Positions 56,338-64,000 of a DNA stretch of 64,000 nucleotides are shown in pieces. Under the pieces are notes generated by a model. That model ran no database searches, had not been told where the DNA came from, and saw only the letters and a list, made by a program, of their open reading frames with translations. This DNA comes from Minwuiaceae bacterium (lineage in GTDB: Bacteria; Pseudomonadota; Alphaproteobacteria; Minwuiales; Minwuiaceae), in the NCBI GenBank assembly GCA_028278525.1, contig JANQEE010000049.1, positions 62,001 through 126,000 of the forward strand, given 5' to 3'. The position numbers and the translations under genes are program-made. Position 1 is the stretch's first letter; each line of letters begins with the position of its first letter.

Positions 56338-56760
56338 TCAGGCGCGCCGCACCGCGGTCGGGCGTGTGACGATCCATGTTGCCAGACAGGCCAGTCCGGC
56401 GCCGACGGCGGCGACCGCGATGCCCGGCAGGTCGGAATACAGGGCCAGCCAGACCACGCTCGCCGTCATGGTCAGCACCGCGAGAACCTTCCCGACCAGG
56501 GGGATGGCGCGATCCCGGTGCCAAGCCTGCAAAGCAGGGCCGAAACGGCGATGGTTGTACAGCCAGTTATGGAACCGCGGCGAGCTTTGCGAGAAGGCCC
56601 AAAGAGCGATCAGCAAAAACACGGTGGTCGGCATCAGCGGTACGACCACGCCGATCAGGCCAAGACCGACATTCAGCCAGCCGAACAGCCAGAGCGCCTG
56701 TCGCGATCCAAGCCGGCGCGCCGCGCGTCTCAGGACATTGGCCGATGTCGTTGTCTGCAT
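56338..56760 (-). CDS. YbaN-family (DUF454) membrane protein
   Basis: 140 residues with three or four hydrophobic helices, starting LWLFGWLNVGLGLIGVVVPL with the conserved MPTTVFLLIALWAFSQSSPRFHNWL signature of YbaN. Function unknown. ATG 56760 gives the family length; the frame is open for 36 codons further, without support. The 204-base gap to the next gene is divergent promoter space. Confidence 0.88.
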   Translation of the reverse strand: MQTTTSANVLRRAARRLGSRQALWLFGWLNVGLGLIGVVVPLMPTTVFLLIALWAFSQSSPRFHNWLYNHRRFGPALQAWHRDRAIPLVGKVLAVLTMTASVVWLALYSDLPGIAVAAVGAGLACLATWIVTRPTAVRRA

Positions 56761-56964
56761 GGTCGGAAACCTAGGTTCACAGGGTTGAACAACCTGTAAA
56801 CACAATGAATGGATCCACGAACAATCGATACTGTTATTACCCACCGGAGAAGAAGATACAAAGGTCAATTTCGTGCGAGTTGTCGGCTGGTCAAGATGGT
56901 TTGCCTATATCGGCTTGGCCGAAGCATCTAATATGGCGGTTTAGTGACAGCGGTGAGGTTTCTA

Positions 56965-58068
56965 ATGCCGACGTCGGATGGAGAGTTGTTTCGATTGGGC
57001 CATGGCGGCGGCCAGGACTGGCGGGCCGCGACGGAGGCATGTCTTGCCACGCTTGGCGCATTGCCGCCCGATTCGAATGTCGGTTTCGTCTACATCACCG
57101 ATCACTTCGCCGCGAACGCATCCGACATCGCCGACCTGTTGTGCGAAGCCACCGGTATCGGCACCTGGTCCGGGACGGCGGGGATCGGTATTTGCGTGAC
57201 CGGCCGCGAGTACTTCGACGAGCCCGCGGTCGCCGTGCTGGTGGGCGCGGTCCCGGAAGGCTCGTTCTACAGTTTCACCGCCGACGACAAAGGCGTCGAT
57301 AAATGCGCCAAGGGTTACTTCGGCGTCGTCCATTGCGACCCCCGCAACCCGCGCATGCCGGAGACCCTCACGGCCATTGCCGACGCGACCGGCGGCTATC
57401 TGGTCGGCGGCCTGACAGCCTCTCGCGGCGCCTACCCGCAATTCGGCGACAGCGTCACGGACGGCGGCATTTCGGGCATTTTGTTCTCCGACGACATCGG
57501 TGTGGTAACGGGGCTCTCTCAGGGCTGTTCCCCGATCGGCTCCGCGCATGAGGTTACGGCCTGCGAGGGCAACGTGATTATCGAGCTGGACCGCCGTCCG
57601 GCGTTCGAGGTGTTTTGCGAGGACATTGGCGAGGTGCTGGCGCGCGACCTGCAAAAGGTCGCCGGCTACATTTTTGCGGCGTTGCCGGTCAGCGGCGTCG
57701 ACAAGCCGGATTACCTGGTGCGTAACATCACCGGTCTCGATCCGCAAATCGGTCTGGTCGAAGTCGGCGAGCTCTTGCAGACGGGTGATCGGGTGATGTT
57801 CTGCCGCCGCGACCGCCAGTCGGCCCATGCCGACCTTGACCGCATGCTCGGCGATCTGAAGCAGCGGGCCGGGGACGCGGTGCCGCGCGGCGCGATCTAT
57901 TTCAGCTGCCTCGGCCGCGGCCCCAACATGTTCGGCGACGATTCGGGCGAGTTGAAGGCGATCCAGGAGGCCCTCGGCGACGTGCCGCTGGTTGGCTTCT
58001 TCTGTAACGGCGAGATCTCCAACGCCCGGCTTTATACCTACACCGGGGTTCTGTCGCTCATCCTTTAG
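56965..58068 (+). CDS. FIST-domain sensory protein
   Basis: 367-residue protein with FIST N and FIST C domains: NVGFVYITDHFAANASDIAD, then GTWSGTAGIGICVTGREYF (FIST N) and GAIYFSCLGRGPNMFGDDSG, then VPLVGFFCNGEISN (FIST C). FIST domains are proposed to sense small ligands such as amino acids and often occur with signalling domains; here it stands alone. ATG 56965 follows GTGAGG; a GTG at 56944 is an alternative. Its stop overlaps the convergent gene's stop by 3 bases. Confidence 0.88.
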   Translation: MPTSDGELFRLGHGGGQDWRAATEACLATLGALPPDSNVGFVYITDHFAANASDIADLLCEATGIGTWSGTAGIGICVTGREYFDEPAVAVLVGAVPEGSFYSFTADDKGVDKCAKGYFGVVHCDPRNPRMPETLTAIADATGGYLVGGLTASRGAYPQFGDSVTDGGISGILFSDDIGVVTGLSQGCSPIGSAHEVTACEGNVIIELDRRPAFEVFCEDIGEVLARDLQKVAGYIFAALPVSGVDKPDYLVRNITGLDPQIGLVEVGELLQTGDRVMFCRRDRQSAHADLDRMLGDLKQRAGDAVPRGAIYFSCLGRGPNMFGDDSGELKAIQEALGDVPLVGFFCNGEISNARLYTYTGVLSLIL

Positions 58069-59228
58069 CTAAGGGCATAGTCCAGTTCGGCAATTAGGTC
58101 GTCGACGTCCTCCACCCCGACCGACAGCCTGACCAGACCATCGGAGATACCAAGCTCGGCCCGAATTTCCGGCGGTATGGACGCGTGCGTCATGATCGCC
58201 GGATGCTCGATCAGGCTTTCAACCCCGCCCAGGCTTTCCGCCAACGCGAAGATCTCGCAGCGCTCGAGGAAGCGGCGCGCCACATCCAGGCCGCCGGACA
58301 GAACCGCCGTCACCATGCCGCCGTAGGAGTCCATTTGCCGTTTGGCGAGGTCGTGCTGCGAATGGCTCGGCAGGCCCGGATAGTAGACCCGCTCCACTTT
58401 CGCATGCCCTTCCAGATATTCCGCGATGGCCATCGCGTTCTCGGCATGCCGCTGCATGCGGAGCGCCAAGGTCTTAAGGCCGCGCAAAGCCAGGAAGCTG
58501 TCGAACGGTCCTGCCACGGCGCCGACGGCGTTCTGCAGGAATCCCATTTGGTCTTTCAGCGGGCTGCCCTCGCGCAGCACGGCAACGCCGCCGACCATGT
58601 CCGAATGGCCGTTCAGATATTTCGTCGTCGAATGCACGGCAATGTCGAACCCATGTTCCAGCGGCCGCTGCGTATAAGGGGAGGCGAAGGTGTTGTCGCA
58701 AACGCAGATGATGCCGCGCTGCTTGGCGATCTCCGCGATGGCCGCTAGGTCGACCAGCTTTAGCAACGGATTGGTCGGCGTCTCGACCCAGACCATCTTC
58801 GTCTCCGGCCGGATCGCCGCTTCGAACTGGGCCGGATCGCTCAGGTCGACGAAGCTGAAATCCAATCCCGCTGAGCGCTTGCGCACGTTCTCGAACAGCC
58901 GGTAACTGCCTCCATACAGATCGTCCATGGCGACGATGTGCGAGCCGCTGTCCAGCAGTTCCAAGATCGTTCCCATCGCCGCCAGGCCGGACGCGAACGC
59001 ATAACCGGCATCGCCGCCTTCCAGGTCGGCCACGCAGGCCTCGAACGCCATCCGCGTCGGGTTCTGGCTGCGCGAGTATTCGTAGCCTTTGTGGACGCCC
59101 GGACTCTCCTGCACATAGGTGGACGTCGCGTAGATCGGCGTCATGATCGCCCCGGTGGTCGGGTCGGGCCGCTGGCCTGCATGGATGGACCGGGTCGCGA
59201 AGCCGGGACGGTTCTTTGTCTTTGCCAT
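58065..59228 (-). CDS. Cystathionine gamma-lyase/gamma-synthase family enzyme
   Basis: 387-residue PLP enzyme of the Cys/Met-metabolism family. TRSIHAGQRPDPTTGAIMTP start, PLP lysine in HSTTKYLNGHSDMVGG, and SLGGVESLIEHPAIMTHAS. The gene lies 21 bases after cystathionine beta-synthase, so gamma-lyase activity (cystathionine to cysteine, 2-oxobutyrate and ammonia) is most likely. Gamma-synthase cannot be excluded by sequence. Confidence 0.9.
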   Translation of the reverse strand: MAKTKNRPGFATRSIHAGQRPDPTTGAIMTPIYATSTYVQESPGVHKGYEYSRSQNPTRMAFEACVADLEGGDAGYAFASGLAAMGTILELLDSGSHIVAMDDLYGGSYRLFENVRKRSAGLDFSFVDLSDPAQFEAAIRPETKMVWVETPTNPLLKLVDLAAIAEIAKQRGIICVCDNTFASPYTQRPLEHGFDIAVHSTTKYLNGHSDMVGGVAVLREGSPLKDQMGFLQNAVGAVAGPFDSFLALRGLKTLALRMQRHAENAMAIAEYLEGHAKVERVYYPGLPSHSQHDLAKRQMDSYGGMVTAVLSGGLDVARRFLERCEIFALAESLGGVESLIEHPAIMTHASIPPEIRAELGISDGLVRLSVGVEDVDDLIAELDYALS

Positions 59229-59249
59229 CTGTTCGATGTCTCCTCGCGC

Positions 59250-60620
59250 TCAGTCCATCGACCGGCGGGTATGGTTGATCAGGTCGACCTTGGTGATCAG
59301 GCCGAGGAACGTATCGTTGTCGACGACGATGGCGACCTTGTCCTCCCGGAACAGGGTGAGCAGGGCGTCGACGCTGGCCGACGGCGACACCACCTCCAGA
59401 CGGCTCACCATGTGATCCCGCACCAGATCGTTGAAATGCCTGGCGTCGCCGGAGACGGCCAGCATCAGGTCGGATTCGTCCAGGATGCCGAGGATCCGGC
59501 CGTCGTCCATCACCGGCACCTGCGAGATGTCGTACATCCGCATGCGGCCGTAGGCGGTCATGATGGTATCGTCCGCCCCGACAGCGACCACGTCGCCCAG
59601 GTCGGCGCGCCGATTGATCAGGTCGCGCAGGTCGTGATGCACATCGCGGGCGATAAGGCCCTGATCCAGCAGCCAGGATTCGTTGTAGGCCTTGGACAGA
59701 TACTTGTTGCCGGTGTCGCAGACGAAGCTGACGACGCGTTTCGGCTCGGTCTGTTGCCGGCAATACTTCAGCGCCGCGGTCAGCAGCGTGCCGGTCGACG
59801 TGCCGCCCAGGATGCCTTCCTTCAGCAGCAGTTCCCGCGCCGTGGCGAAAGCCTCCTGGTCGCTCACCGTCACCGCATCGGCGATCACGTCCAGGTCGCA
59901 GTTCGGCGGCACGAAATCCTCACCGATGCCTTCCACCAGCCATGATCCGACATCGTCGCTGACCTCGCCGGTCTTCACGGCTTCCGCCAGGATCGATCCG
60001 GCGGGATCGGCCAGCACCATCTTCACGTTCGGCGCCACTTTGCGGAAGTACCGGCCAAGCCCGCTGATCGTGCCGCCGGAGCCGACGCCCGCAACCACGG
60101 CGTCCAGGTTGTGTTCCATCTGTTCCCAGATCTCGGGCCCCGTCGTCTCTTCATGAGCCTTTGGATTAGCCGGATTGGCGAACTGGTTGGCCCAGAATGA
60201 GTTTGGCGTCTCGGCCGCCATCTTCTCGGCCATGTCCTGGTAGTATTCCGGATGGCCTTTGCCGACATCCGATCGGGTCAGGACGATCTCAGCGCCCAGC
60301 GCTTTCAGGTGAAAGATCTTATCGGCGCTCATCTTGTCCGGGATGATCAGGACCATGCGGTAGCCCTTTTGCGCCGCCACCAGCGCCAGACCCAGGCCGG
60401 TATTGCCGGCTGTCGCCTCGATGATCGTGCCGCCGGGCTTGATCTTGCCCTCGCGTTCGGCCGCTTCGATCATCGACAAGCCGATCCGGTCCTTGATCGA
60501 TCCGCCGGGGTTTTGGTTTTCCAGCTTGACGAACAACCGGCAGGGGCCGGTGTCCAGCTTGGTCAGTTCCATCATCGGCGTGTTGCCGATCATGTCGAGC
60601 ACGGAGGTATAGATGGTCAT
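59250..60620 (-). CDS. Cystathionine beta-synthase with CBS domain pair
   Basis: 456-residue PLP enzyme. PLP lysine in NPGGSIKDRIG (about residue 43), TAGNTGLGLALVAAQKGY, and GTSTGTLLTAALKYCRQQ. Residues about 340-450 form a pair of CBS domains (MRMYDISQVPVMDDGRILGI, then VDALLTLFREDKVAIVVDND), which may bind S-adenosylmethionine or adenylates. No heme-binding N-terminus is present. Condenses serine or acetylserine with homocysteine in the reverse transsulfuration route. The CBS pair separates it from CysK/CysM. Confidence 0.92.
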   Translation of the reverse strand: MTIYTSVLDMIGNTPMMELTKLDTGPCRLFVKLENQNPGGSIKDRIGLSMIEAAEREGKIKPGGTIIEATAGNTGLGLALVAAQKGYRMVLIIPDKMSADKIFHLKALGAEIVLTRSDVGKGHPEYYQDMAEKMAAETPNSFWANQFANPANPKAHEETTGPEIWEQMEHNLDAVVAGVGSGGTISGLGRYFRKVAPNVKMVLADPAGSILAEAVKTGEVSDDVGSWLVEGIGEDFVPPNCDLDVIADAVTVSDQEAFATARELLLKEGILGGTSTGTLLTAALKYCRQQTEPKRVVSFVCDTGNKYLSKAYNESWLLDQGLIARDVHHDLRDLINRRADLGDVVAVGADDTIMTAYGRMRMYDISQVPVMDDGRILGILDESDLMLAVSGDARHFNDLVRDHMVSRLEVVSPSASVDALLTLFREDKVAIVVDNDTFLGLITKVDLINHTRRSMD

Positions 60621-60711
60621 GCCAAAAGGTCCATTCTCAGGTCCGCTCTCTTAGCCATATTCGCCGACAGTACTCAAGAAACTTGGCGTTGCGCTGGCGC
60701 AAAAGCGAATT

Positions 60712-61671
60712 TCAGGCATTCATCTTTTCGATAGCATCGACAATATCGTCCGCGCCGATCCGGAACATGTCCTCAAGCGGCGGCGAATAGGCGACCGGAA
60801 TTCTTGGGCCGCCGAGGCGCCGGACGGGAATGCCGATCTCCTCGGCGACTGTCGCCGCGATCTCCGCACCGAACCCGCCGACCTGCACCGCCTCGTGCAC
60901 CACCAGCACCCGCCCAGTGCGGCCGGCGCTCTCCAGCACCATCTCCTTGTCCCACGGCCAGAGGCTACGGAGGTCGACGATTTCTGCATCGATGCCGTTT
61001 GCGCTCAGTTTCTCAGCCGCCACCACGCAGACCTGGGTCATCTTCGACCAGGTAACGATGGTCAGGTCGCTGCCCGCGCGGGCAAGGCGCGCTTTGCCGA
61101 TCTCATGCGGCTCGGCGCCGACCGACACTTCGTCTGCCGCCGGCCACAGATCCTTGTGCTCCAGGTAGACGACCGGATCGTCGCAGCGGATCGCCGCTTT
61201 CAGCAGACCGTAATTGTCGTCAGGCGTCGACGGTGCGATCACCACCAGCCCCGGCACATGCACGTACCAGTTCTCAAGACTCTGGGAATGTTGCGCGGCG
61301 GAGGACCGCCACATGCCCATCGGCTGCCGTACCACCATCGGCACGCGACCCTGGCCGCCGAACATGTAGCGGTTCTTGGCCGCCTGATTGACCAGTTCGT
61401 CGACGGCGCAGAGCGCGAAGTCGGAGAACCGCATCTCCACCACCGGCCGGGTGCCGACCAAGGCGGCGCCGACGGCGGCGCCCATGATCGTCGCCTCGGA
61501 AATCGGCGTGTCGGCGATCCGGTCGGGCCCGAACTCGTCGATCATCCCGCGATATTGGCCGAATACGCCGCCGCGGCCCAGGTCCTCGCCCAAGGCCCAG
61601 ACCGTACTGTCGCGGCGCATCTCTTCGGCCAGCGCCGCCTTGCCGGCGTCCAGGTAGGTCAGTTCGGCCAT
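60712..61671 (-). CDS. 2-oxoacid dehydrogenase E1 component, beta subunit
   Basis: 319 residues, with the pyrimidine-binding domain and transketolase C-terminal domain of the PdhB/AcoB/BkdB group. Diagnostic parts are VWALGEDLGRGGVFGQYRGM, then IADTPISEATIMGAAVGAAL and WSKMTQVCVVAAEKLSANG. Substrate may be pyruvate, acetoin or branched 2-oxoacids. It overlaps the alpha gene by 13 bases. No E2 or E3 gene is within the window. The cystathionine beta-synthase gene begins 91 bases further on. Confidence 0.9.
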   Translation of the reverse strand: MAELTYLDAGKAALAEEMRRDSTVWALGEDLGRGGVFGQYRGMIDEFGPDRIADTPISEATIMGAAVGAALVGTRPVVEMRFSDFALCAVDELVNQAAKNRYMFGGQGRVPMVVRQPMGMWRSSAAQHSQSLENWYVHVPGLVVIAPSTPDDNYGLLKAAIRCDDPVVYLEHKDLWPAADEVSVGAEPHEIGKARLARAGSDLTIVTWSKMTQVCVVAAEKLSANGIDAEIVDLRSLWPWDKEMVLESAGRTGRVLVVHEAVQVGGFGAEIAATVAEEIGIPVRRLGGPRIPVAYSPPLEDMFRIGADDIVDAIEKMNA

Positions 61672-62654
61672 GCCACGGCTCCCACGTCCTGGACATCGGT
61701 GTAGGCTTCGCGCAAATCGGGATGCGGTGTAGCTTTCGCCGTCTCGGCGGCCGCTACCATCTCGGCCTGCGCCTCGTCGGCGATCCGGTCCAACTCCGAA
61801 ATGCTGACGCCCAGATCGGTCAGCAACTGACGCACGCGCAGCGCCGGTTCCCGTTCGTAGGCCGCGTCTACGTCTTCCTGCCGGCGGTAAGCCGCAGGAT
61901 CGGCTGCCGTATGGCCCTTCAGCCGATAGGTGCTGGCGGTAATGAAGGCGGGGCCGCCGCCATTCCGCATCCGTCCGATCAACTCGGCGGCCAGTGCGTC
62001 GACCGCGACAATGTCGTTGCCGTCCACGTCGTGTGCCGGCACGCCAAGCGACTCGGCCCGCGCGCTCGGGCCAGGGCCCGCGGTCACCGTTCTGGTCTCC
62101 GTCGTCGACGCATAGCCGTTGTCCTCACAGACGAACAGCACCGGCAGGTCGAACACCGCTGCCCAGTTCAGTCCTTCCAGGAACGGGCCACGGTTGATCG
62201 CGCCGTCGCCGAAGAAGCAGACGGTGACCAGTTTCTCGCCTCTAATCTTCGCGCCGTGCGCCGCGCCGGCCGCGATCGGGATGCCGTCGGCGACCACGCC
62301 GTTGGCGCCCAGCATGCCGATCGAGAAATCGGCGATATGCATCGACCCGCCTTTGCCGCCGCAAGTGCCGCCCTCGCGCCCGAACAGCTCGCGCATCATC
62401 GCCACCGGGTCGGCGCCCTTGGCCAGGGTATGGCCGTGGCCGCGGTGGTTGGAGGTGATCAGGTCGGTCTTTTCCAGGTTACCACAGACTCCGGCGGCAA
62501 CCGCTTCCTGCCCGATCGACAGATGCACCGCGCCGGTGACCAGGCCCTCTTTCTGCGCCGCCTCCGCCGCTTCCTCGAAGGCGCGGATGCGCTGCATGGT
62601 CCGGTAGTGGCCGAGAATACGCGCCACATCCGGTTGATTGCGTCGTTCTTCCAA
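61659..62654 (-). CDS. 2-oxoacid dehydrogenase E1 component, alpha subunit
   Basis: 331 residues. The TPP/magnesium motif starts at FFGDGAINRGPFLEGLNWAA and ends at EDNGYAST, the GDG-x(n)-N signature. SNHRGHGHTLAKGADPVAMM and the phosphorylation-loop region RLKGHTAADPAAYRRQEDVD match PDH/acetoin dehydrogenase alpha subunits. Together with the beta subunit it makes the E1 heterotetramer. The start shares a 111-base divergent promoter region with the next gene. Confidence 0.92.
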   Translation of the reverse strand: MEERRNQPDVARILGHYRTMQRIRAFEEAAEAAQKEGLVTGAVHLSIGQEAVAAGVCGNLEKTDLITSNHRGHGHTLAKGADPVAMMRELFGREGGTCGGKGGSMHIADFSIGMLGANGVVADGIPIAAGAAHGAKIRGEKLVTVCFFGDGAINRGPFLEGLNWAAVFDLPVLFVCEDNGYASTTETRTVTAGPGPSARAESLGVPAHDVDGNDIVAVDALAAELIGRMRNGGGPAFITASTYRLKGHTAADPAAYRRQEDVDAAYEREPALRVRQLLTDLGVSISELDRIADEAQAEMVAAAETAKATPHPDLREAYTDVQDVGAVAWPN

Positions 62655-62765
62655 AACTGTCCCCGTTGCTCTTTATTCGCCGTGGTTTCGCGGCAGCTTA
62701 GCGCTATTTCTCGGCCAATGTCGGGCGCTTGGCAAGAACGCGGCGCTCGTGACAGGATGCCGGCC

Positions 62766-63599
62766 ATGACGGAAAGCGACGACGTGCCGATCCTGGTCGC
62801 CGACACGGTGACCAAGCTGGACGAGAGCCACCGCAACGCTGTGCTGATCGCCGGCAGCCACGGCGGCGTCTATGCCGGCTACTGCGCCGCCAAGGCGGGC
62901 GTTCGCGCCGTCATCCTCAACGATGCCGGCGTCGGCAAGGACCACGCGGGTATCGGCAGCCTGGACTACTTCGACGGCCTTGGCCGGCCCGCCGCGACGG
63001 TTGCCCACATCTCGGCGCGGATCGGCGACGGTGCCGACATGGCGGGACGCGGCATGATCAGCCACGTGAACAAGACCGCCGCCGCGCTCGGTTGCGCCTG
63101 GGGCCAGCACGTTGCTGAATGCGCCGAAAAGATGCGGGCGGCGCCTCCCGCCGTCGGCACGCCGCCGGTCTATGAAGAAGCCCGCTTCGTCCTCAGAAAC
63201 GAACCCGGGGAGCCGGAGGTCTGGGGTCTCGATTCCATTTCCCTGGTCAAGCGGGAGGACGAAGGCCGGATCATCGTCGGTGCGTCGCACGGCGCTTTGC
63301 TTGCCGGCAAACCGGACAGCGCCTTGAAAGCGTCGCCGCTCGCCGCGGTTTTCAACGATGCTGGTGTAGGCGCCGACGGTGTCGGTATCACTCGACTGCC
63401 GGTGATGGACCAGCGCGGCATTGCCGGCGCCACCGTCGCCGCCGACAGCGCCCGCATCGGCGATGCGCGTTCGATGTGGGAAACCGGCGTGATCAGCCAT
63501 GTCAACGACACCGCGGCTGGCCTCGGCGCGCGGCCCGGCATGACCTGCCGTCTTTTTGTCGAAACCATTATCGAAGCCAACAGGAAAGCAGTCGAATGA
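62766..63599 (+). CDS. Internally duplicated protein of unknown function
   Basis: 277 residues with two homologous halves, at about 25-125 and 167-270. Both contain SHGG/SHGA, NDAGVG, ATVAHISARIGD/ATVAADSARIGD and GMISHVNKTAAALG/GVISHVNDTAAGLG. Conserved Ser-His, Asn-Asp and Ser-His-Val-Asn sites in each half suggest a paired binding or active site. I do not recognise the family. AGGA precedes ATG 62766. Its stop overlaps the TPP enzyme start by 4 bases (ATGA), so the two are translationally coupled and probably functionally linked. The frame is open far upstream but only antisense to the E1 gene. Confidence 0.8.
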   Translation: MTESDDVPILVADTVTKLDESHRNAVLIAGSHGGVYAGYCAAKAGVRAVILNDAGVGKDHAGIGSLDYFDGLGRPAATVAHISARIGDGADMAGRGMISHVNKTAAALGCAWGQHVAECAEKMRAAPPAVGTPPVYEEARFVLRNEPGEPEVWGLDSISLVKREDEGRIIVGASHGALLAGKPDSALKASPLAAVFNDAGVGADGVGITRLPVMDQRGIAGATVAADSARIGDARSMWETGVISHVNDTAAGLGARPGMTCRLFVETIIEANRKAVE

Positions 63600-64000
63600 G
63601 TGATCCCGCCGCCTTGCCGAACGATCCCGTGCCGATGACCGGCGGCCGCGCCATGGCGGAAATGCTGCGGCTTTACGGTTCCGCGCCGATGTTCGGCATG
63701 GGCGGGTTCCAGTTGCTGCCGTTCTACGACGCGGTGCGCGATCTGGGCCTGCAGCACACCCTGATCAACGACGAACGCTGCGGGATCTTCGCTGCCGATG
63801 CCTGGGCGCGGGTGACCGGCCGCCCCGGCATCTGCGATGCGACGCTCGGGCCGGGCGCGACCAATCTGGTCACCGGTCTGGTCGAGTCGTTCAATGCCGG
63901 CGTGCCGCTCGTCGTGTTCACTGGCAACACCAACCGCGATCACTCCTGGAAGAACATGACCCAGGAATCCCGGCAGCTCGACATCCTCGGCCCTGCCGTC
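63596..64000 (+). CDS. TPP-dependent enzyme, acetolactate-synthase-like (3' end outside the window)
   Basis: The first 135 residues of a thiamine-pyrophosphate enzyme of the acetolactate synthase/benzoylformate decarboxylase superfamily. The visible N-terminal pyrimidine domain has LYGSAPMFGMGGFQLLPFYD, the catalytic glutamate in HTLINDERCGIFAADAWARVTGRPG, then TLGPGATNLVTGLVESFNAG and FTGNTNRD. The substrate cannot be told from this part. It is coupled to the duplicated protein before it. Confidence 0.88.
   Translation, partial: MSDPAALPNDPVPMTGGRAMAEMLRLYGSAPMFGMGGFQLLPFYDAVRDLGLQHTLINDERCGIFAADAWARVTGRPGICDATLGPGATNLVTGLVESFNAGVPLVVFTGNTNRDHSWKNMTQESRQLDILGPAV

Noticed and set aside
61722-62765. 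Upstream extension of the duplicated protein (625 codons in total)
   Set aside because: The extra part is antisense to the E1 alpha gene. The protein-like sequence begins at ATG 62766.

Overview
This is a GC-rich stretch of an alphaproteobacterial chromosome. The suf gene order, a glnB-glnA pair with a sigma-54 type promoter, YciA, DUF427 and YbaN-type housekeeping genes, an isolated Flp pilin and a pyrophosphate-type phosphofructokinase fit a Rhodospirillales-like, probably free-living heterotroph. The genus cannot be fixed from the sequence alone. There are no rRNA genes, insertion sequences, phage blocks or CRISPR arrays. Coding density is very high and many neighbours overlap by 1, 4 or 8 bases.

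Layout. 1-6.0 kb: SUF iron-sulfur cluster operon (sufB, cut by the window edge, then CDSU-T-A), followed by two small genes. 6.8-12.2 kb (minus): a phenylacetate-type operon (two paaG-like isomerases, paaI, paaK, a single-component FAD hydroxylase, DUF2783) with palindromes at its promoter. 12.3-18.2 kb (minus): a branched-chain-amino-acid-type ABC transporter (livKHMGF) and a diguanylate cyclase. 18.4-26.6 kb (minus): a seven-gene operon, marR first, with an acyl-CoA dehydrogenase, an Old Yellow Enzyme fused to a fibronectin-III domain, an aryl-CoA ligase, two tandem reductive-dehalogenase/QueG-like iron-sulfur proteins and a PaaK-like ligase. A shared operator-like inverted repeat lies upstream of both marR and livK, so transporter and catabolic operon probably form one MarR regulon for uptake and CoA-dependent, partly reductive breakdown of an aromatic or cyclic acid. 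This is the most promising candidate for an undescribed system.

26.7-41.7 kb: general genes: a stand-alone RAM-domain protein, DEAD-box helicase, isochorismatase-like and alpha/beta hydrolases, a very large zinc-ribbon/cyclase/AAA/TPR regulator between two NTF2-like proteins, parE, YciA thioesterase, tandem-DUF427 protein, a thioredoxin-fold protein, an MFS transporter, a nitroreductase and a short membrane protein. 41.7-46.5 kb: glnA and glnB (nitrogen control), two divergent class I aminotransferases and tRNA-His. 46.5-48.8 kb: a Flp pilin, an acidic coiled-coil protein and an S24/LexA-type regulator with phased repeats at its promoter.

48.9-54.8 kb (minus): a spermidine/putrescine-type ABC transporter co-transcribed with a nitrilase-family amidase and an aminotransferase, a likely amine or amide uptake-and-degradation operon. 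55.0-58.1 kb: PPi-dependent phosphofructokinase with a tiny downstream gene, a YbaN protein and a FIST sensory protein. 58.1-62.7 kb (minus): 2-oxoacid dehydrogenase E1 alpha and beta followed by cystathionine beta-synthase and gamma-lyase, linking transsulfuration with 2-oxoacid oxidation. 62.8-64.0 kb: an unrecognised internally duplicated protein translationally coupled to a TPP-dependent enzyme that runs off the window.
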